DNA from: Campylobacteraceae bacterium
GTDB taxonomy: Bacteria; Campylobacterota; Campylobacteria; Campylobacterales; Sulfurovaceae
Assembly (NCBI GenBank): GCA_027056615.1
Contig: JALUKJ010000054.1
Location: 1-5,482 of the forward strand
DNA length: 5,482 nt
Direction of reading: 5' to 3'
In this document: piece by piece, positions 3,722 to 5,482 of the stretch
Layout of the letters: every line of letters starts with the position of its first letter
Position numbering within the stretch: the stretch's first letter is position 1
The notes under the pieces: generated by a model
Seen by the model: only the letters and a program-made list of their open reading frames with translations
Databases searched by the model: none
What the model was told of the DNA's origin: nothing
Made by a program: the position numbers and the translations under genes

Positions 3722-5482
3722 TTAATTCTCATTAAAAGCTAAAACTTCATTACTTGGCATTGGTCGTGCTATACCGTACCCTTGGGCTTGGTCGCAACCA
3801 AGTTTTTCTAAATTGGGCAGTTGTTCTTTATGCTCTACCCCAATGGCAACAACTTTATAATTAAATACTTTTGCCAATTTTATAGATGCATCAACAATAG
3901 TATGGCTCTCTTTATCTTTAAGCATATCTATCACAAAACTTTTATCTATCTTAATTATGTCTATATTAAAGGTTTGTAGATGAGTAAGTGTAGATAGACC
4001 TGTTCCAAAATCATCTAAAGCTACTTTAAAACCTAACTCTTTTAACTCTTCTACAACACTCCTGCTTACACTACTATCTTTAATGGCTGTTGCTTCATTT
4101 ATTTCAAAAATAATATCTGAGGTTAAAACTTTAGAGTACTCTTTAAGTAGTTTTTTTATAATAGAGATAAATTGCTCAGAATGAAACTCTAATAAACTGA
4201 TATTTATACTTAATTTTAAAGCCTTTCCCTCTTCAACCCATCTCTCATACTGAGAAAAAACATGCTCTATAACCCACTCACTAAGATAGGTTCTTGTCTC
4301 TAAATTATCCCAAATATAAGGTAAAAATTTATCAGGAGTCAAAAGCCCTTTCTTAGGATGATGCCAACGTAGAAGAGACTCAAACGCAACTACTTTTTGA
4401 CTTTTAATCTCAACTATAGGTTGATAAAAAAGAAGAAACTCTCCTCTTCTAATGGCATCTTTTATCTCCTCTGATTTTCGAGCTTTAACCTTAAATTTAG
4501 ACTCCTCATTAGGGTCAAAAAAGGTATAAGGTATTTTTAGCTCCTTGGCTCTATACATTGCTTTATCTGCTTCTCTTAAGAGAGTATCAAAGGAGTTGTT
4601 AGTACGACCATTACAAAAAGTAATTCCCATACTAAAAGATATATTGAGCTTATGTTTAAGACCATCGTCATCTCTATATATAACAGGTTCTAAGAAGTTT
4701 CGCTCTAAGCGTTCTAAAAATTTTAAAATATGGTTATGGTCTTTTAGAAATCCTACTGCTATAACAAACTCATCTCCTCCAAATCGAGAAATAATATCAG
4801 ACTTTCTAAGTGATTTTTCTAAATAGTGAGCCACTTTTTTTAAGACAATATCACCAACATTATGACCATAAGTATCATTGATGGGTTTAAAACGGTTTAA
4901 ATCTAAAGAGAGGATTGCTACAGACTTTTTCTCACGAAAAGAGTCATCGACTAACTGCTCTAAACGGGTAAAAAATAGTTTACGATTTGCTAAACCTGTT
5001 AAGAGGTCATGATTTGAAGCAAATTCTAAATCTTTTTTATACTCTTCACTCTTTTTTTCTTTTTCTAATTCAGATACAATCTCATCTAAAGTCTTAAACA
5101 TCTGTTTTGTATTTAATGGCTTCATAATGTATTTATTGATATTCATATTGATTGCTTTTGAGAGATAATCAACTTCATTATAGCTTGTAAAAAGAACTAT
5201 CTGTTGTTGTGGATTAAAATTTCTAATCTTTCTACACATCTCTAAACCATCCATTTTAGGCATAGATATATCAGCTAAAACAATATCTGGTCTTTTTGTT
5301 TTATAAAGTTCAAAACCCTCTTCACCATTATTTGCAATCAATATCTCTTTAAAGTACCCATCTAAGACACTTTGAACTATCTTCTGAGTAAGCTTGTCAT
5401 CTTCAACATATAATAAAGTAAAATTATTGGCTTTACTAAAAATAATATACTCTTTTTTAATGCTAGTATAGCATAATATAAA
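3722..5482 (-). CDS. Response regulator with GGDEF and EAL domains (c-di-GMP signalling), 5' end unresolved
   Basis: The frame is open to the window edge and ends at TAA 3724-3722. Its domains, in order, are a receiver, a signalling helix, GGDEF and EAL. The receiver has the acidic pair in YVEDD (codons 5404-5396), the phospho-accepting Asp in ADISMPKMDG (5272-5270), Thr in FTS (5188-5186) and Lys in IMKPL (5122-5120), so it looks phosphorylatable. A charged helix of about 25 residues joins it to the cyclase. The GGDEF motif is exact (4780-4766), and an RxxD inhibitory site (RKSD) lies five residues before it, as in product-inhibited diguanylate cyclases. The EAL domain reads ESLLRW (4381 on) and keeps the SIN, FEINE, LDDFG, IKID and QG residues, but isoleucine (3844-3842) replaces the first Glu of EGVE. 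The protein probably makes c-di-GMP; its hydrolysis activity is doubtful. A frame starting at TTG 5341 would cut off the first receiver strand and acidic pocket, so the real start is upstream of that. No ATG, GTG or TTG codon exists in frame between 5342 and 5482. Confidence 0.88.
   Translation of the reverse strand, partial: FILCYTSIKKEYIIFSKANNFTLLYVEDDKLTQKIVQSVLDGYFKEILIANNGEEGFELYKTKRPDIVLADISMPKMDGLEMCRKIRNFNPQQQIVLFTSYNEVDYLSKAINMNINKYIMKPLNTKQMFKTLDEIVSELEKEKKSEEYKKDLEFASNHDLLTGLANRKLFFTRLEQLVDDSFREKKSVAILSLDLNRFKPINDTYGHNVGDIVLKKVAHYLEKSLRKSDIISRFGGDEFVIAVGFLKDHNHILKFLERLERNFLEPVIYRDDDGLKHKLNISFSMGITFCNGRTNNSFDTLLREADKAMYRAKELKIPYTFFDPNEESKFKVKARKSEEIKDAIRRGEFLLFYQPIVEIKSQKVVAFESLLRWHHPKKGLLTPDKFLPYIWDNLETRTYLSEWVIEHVFSQYERWVEEGKALKLSINISLLEFHSEQFISIIKKLLKEYSKVLTSDIIFEINEATAIKDSSVSRSVVEELKELGFKVALDDFGTGLSTLTHLQTFNIDIIKIDKSFVIDMLKDKESHTIVDASIKLAKVFNYKVVAIGVEHKEQLPNLEKLGCDQAQGYGIARPMPSNEVLAFNEN
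5465..5473 (-). promoter_or_regulatory. Extended -10 promoter candidate for the receiver-GGDEF-EAL gene
   Basis: The minus strand reads TGCTATACT: TG, one base, then TATACT, a close match to an extended -10. Transcription would begin near 5458, only about 55 bases before the codons for the first acidic pocket residues. If the promoter is real, the start codon must lie between about 5450 and 5410, where no ATG, GTG or TTG is in frame but two ATT codons (5446-5444 and 5443-5441) follow an AAAGAG purine run. Alternatively this is a chance match inside a longer coding region. Confidence 0.35.

Noticed and set aside
4545..4826. Plus-strand open frame of 93 codons
   Set aside because: It lies wholly inside the GGDEF domain coding region on the other strand, its peptide is rich in Ser/Lys/Leu with no recognisable motif, and the minus-strand frame is clearly the real one.

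Overview
The window is AT-rich (about one third G+C, judged by eye). All four recognisable genes lie on the minus strand, so transcription runs from the high coordinates to the low ones. The mix of genes suggests a free-living member of the Campylobacterota (Sulfurimonas/Sulfurovum/Arcobacter-like): a receiver-GGDEF-EAL protein starting around an 'LLYVEDD' segment, an M18 aminopeptidase, LDH-like malate dehydrogenases, and AT-rich leaders with extended -10 promoters. This assignment is an inference from style and content, not a database match.

Layout in transcription order. (1) 5482-3722: a response-regulator protein with a receiver domain, a GGDEF diguanylate cyclase domain and an EAL phosphodiesterase domain. 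Its 5' end is unresolved at the window edge. (2) 3701-2448: an M18 zinc aminopeptidase (apeB), 20 bp downstream and probably co-transcribed. (3) 2447-2178: an intergenic region of 270 bp with a weak A/T-only hairpin, an mdh promoter candidate, and an unexplained plus-strand promoter-like element over a perfect dyad. (4) 2177-1212: malate dehydrogenase paralogue A, whose cofactor pocket looks NADP-type. (5) A strong hairpin terminator at 1195-1215 that contains the stop codon of gene A. (6) 1104-160: malate dehydrogenase paralogue B, with an NAD-type pocket and probably its own promoter. (7) 1-116: a palindromic repeat structure made of two inverted REP-like units, each with a GTAG head followed by a 7-bp hairpin. 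Nothing was recognised in 117-159.

How the genes may work together: the two tandem malate dehydrogenases both keep the catalytic residues and the malate/oxaloacetate-specifying arginine, but differ at the residue that separates NAD from NADP. They may link the malate/oxaloacetate step of a (reductive or oxidative) TCA cycle to two separate nicotinamide pools. The signalling protein keeps a full receiver phosphorylation site, an intact GGDEF motif and an intact I-site, but its EAL domain has isoleucine where the proposed catalytic glutamate is expected. It may therefore mainly make c-di-GMP rather than degrade it. The most striking non-coding feature is the REP/BIME-like element behind the mdh pair, which suggests a RAYT-type transposase elsewhere in the genome.
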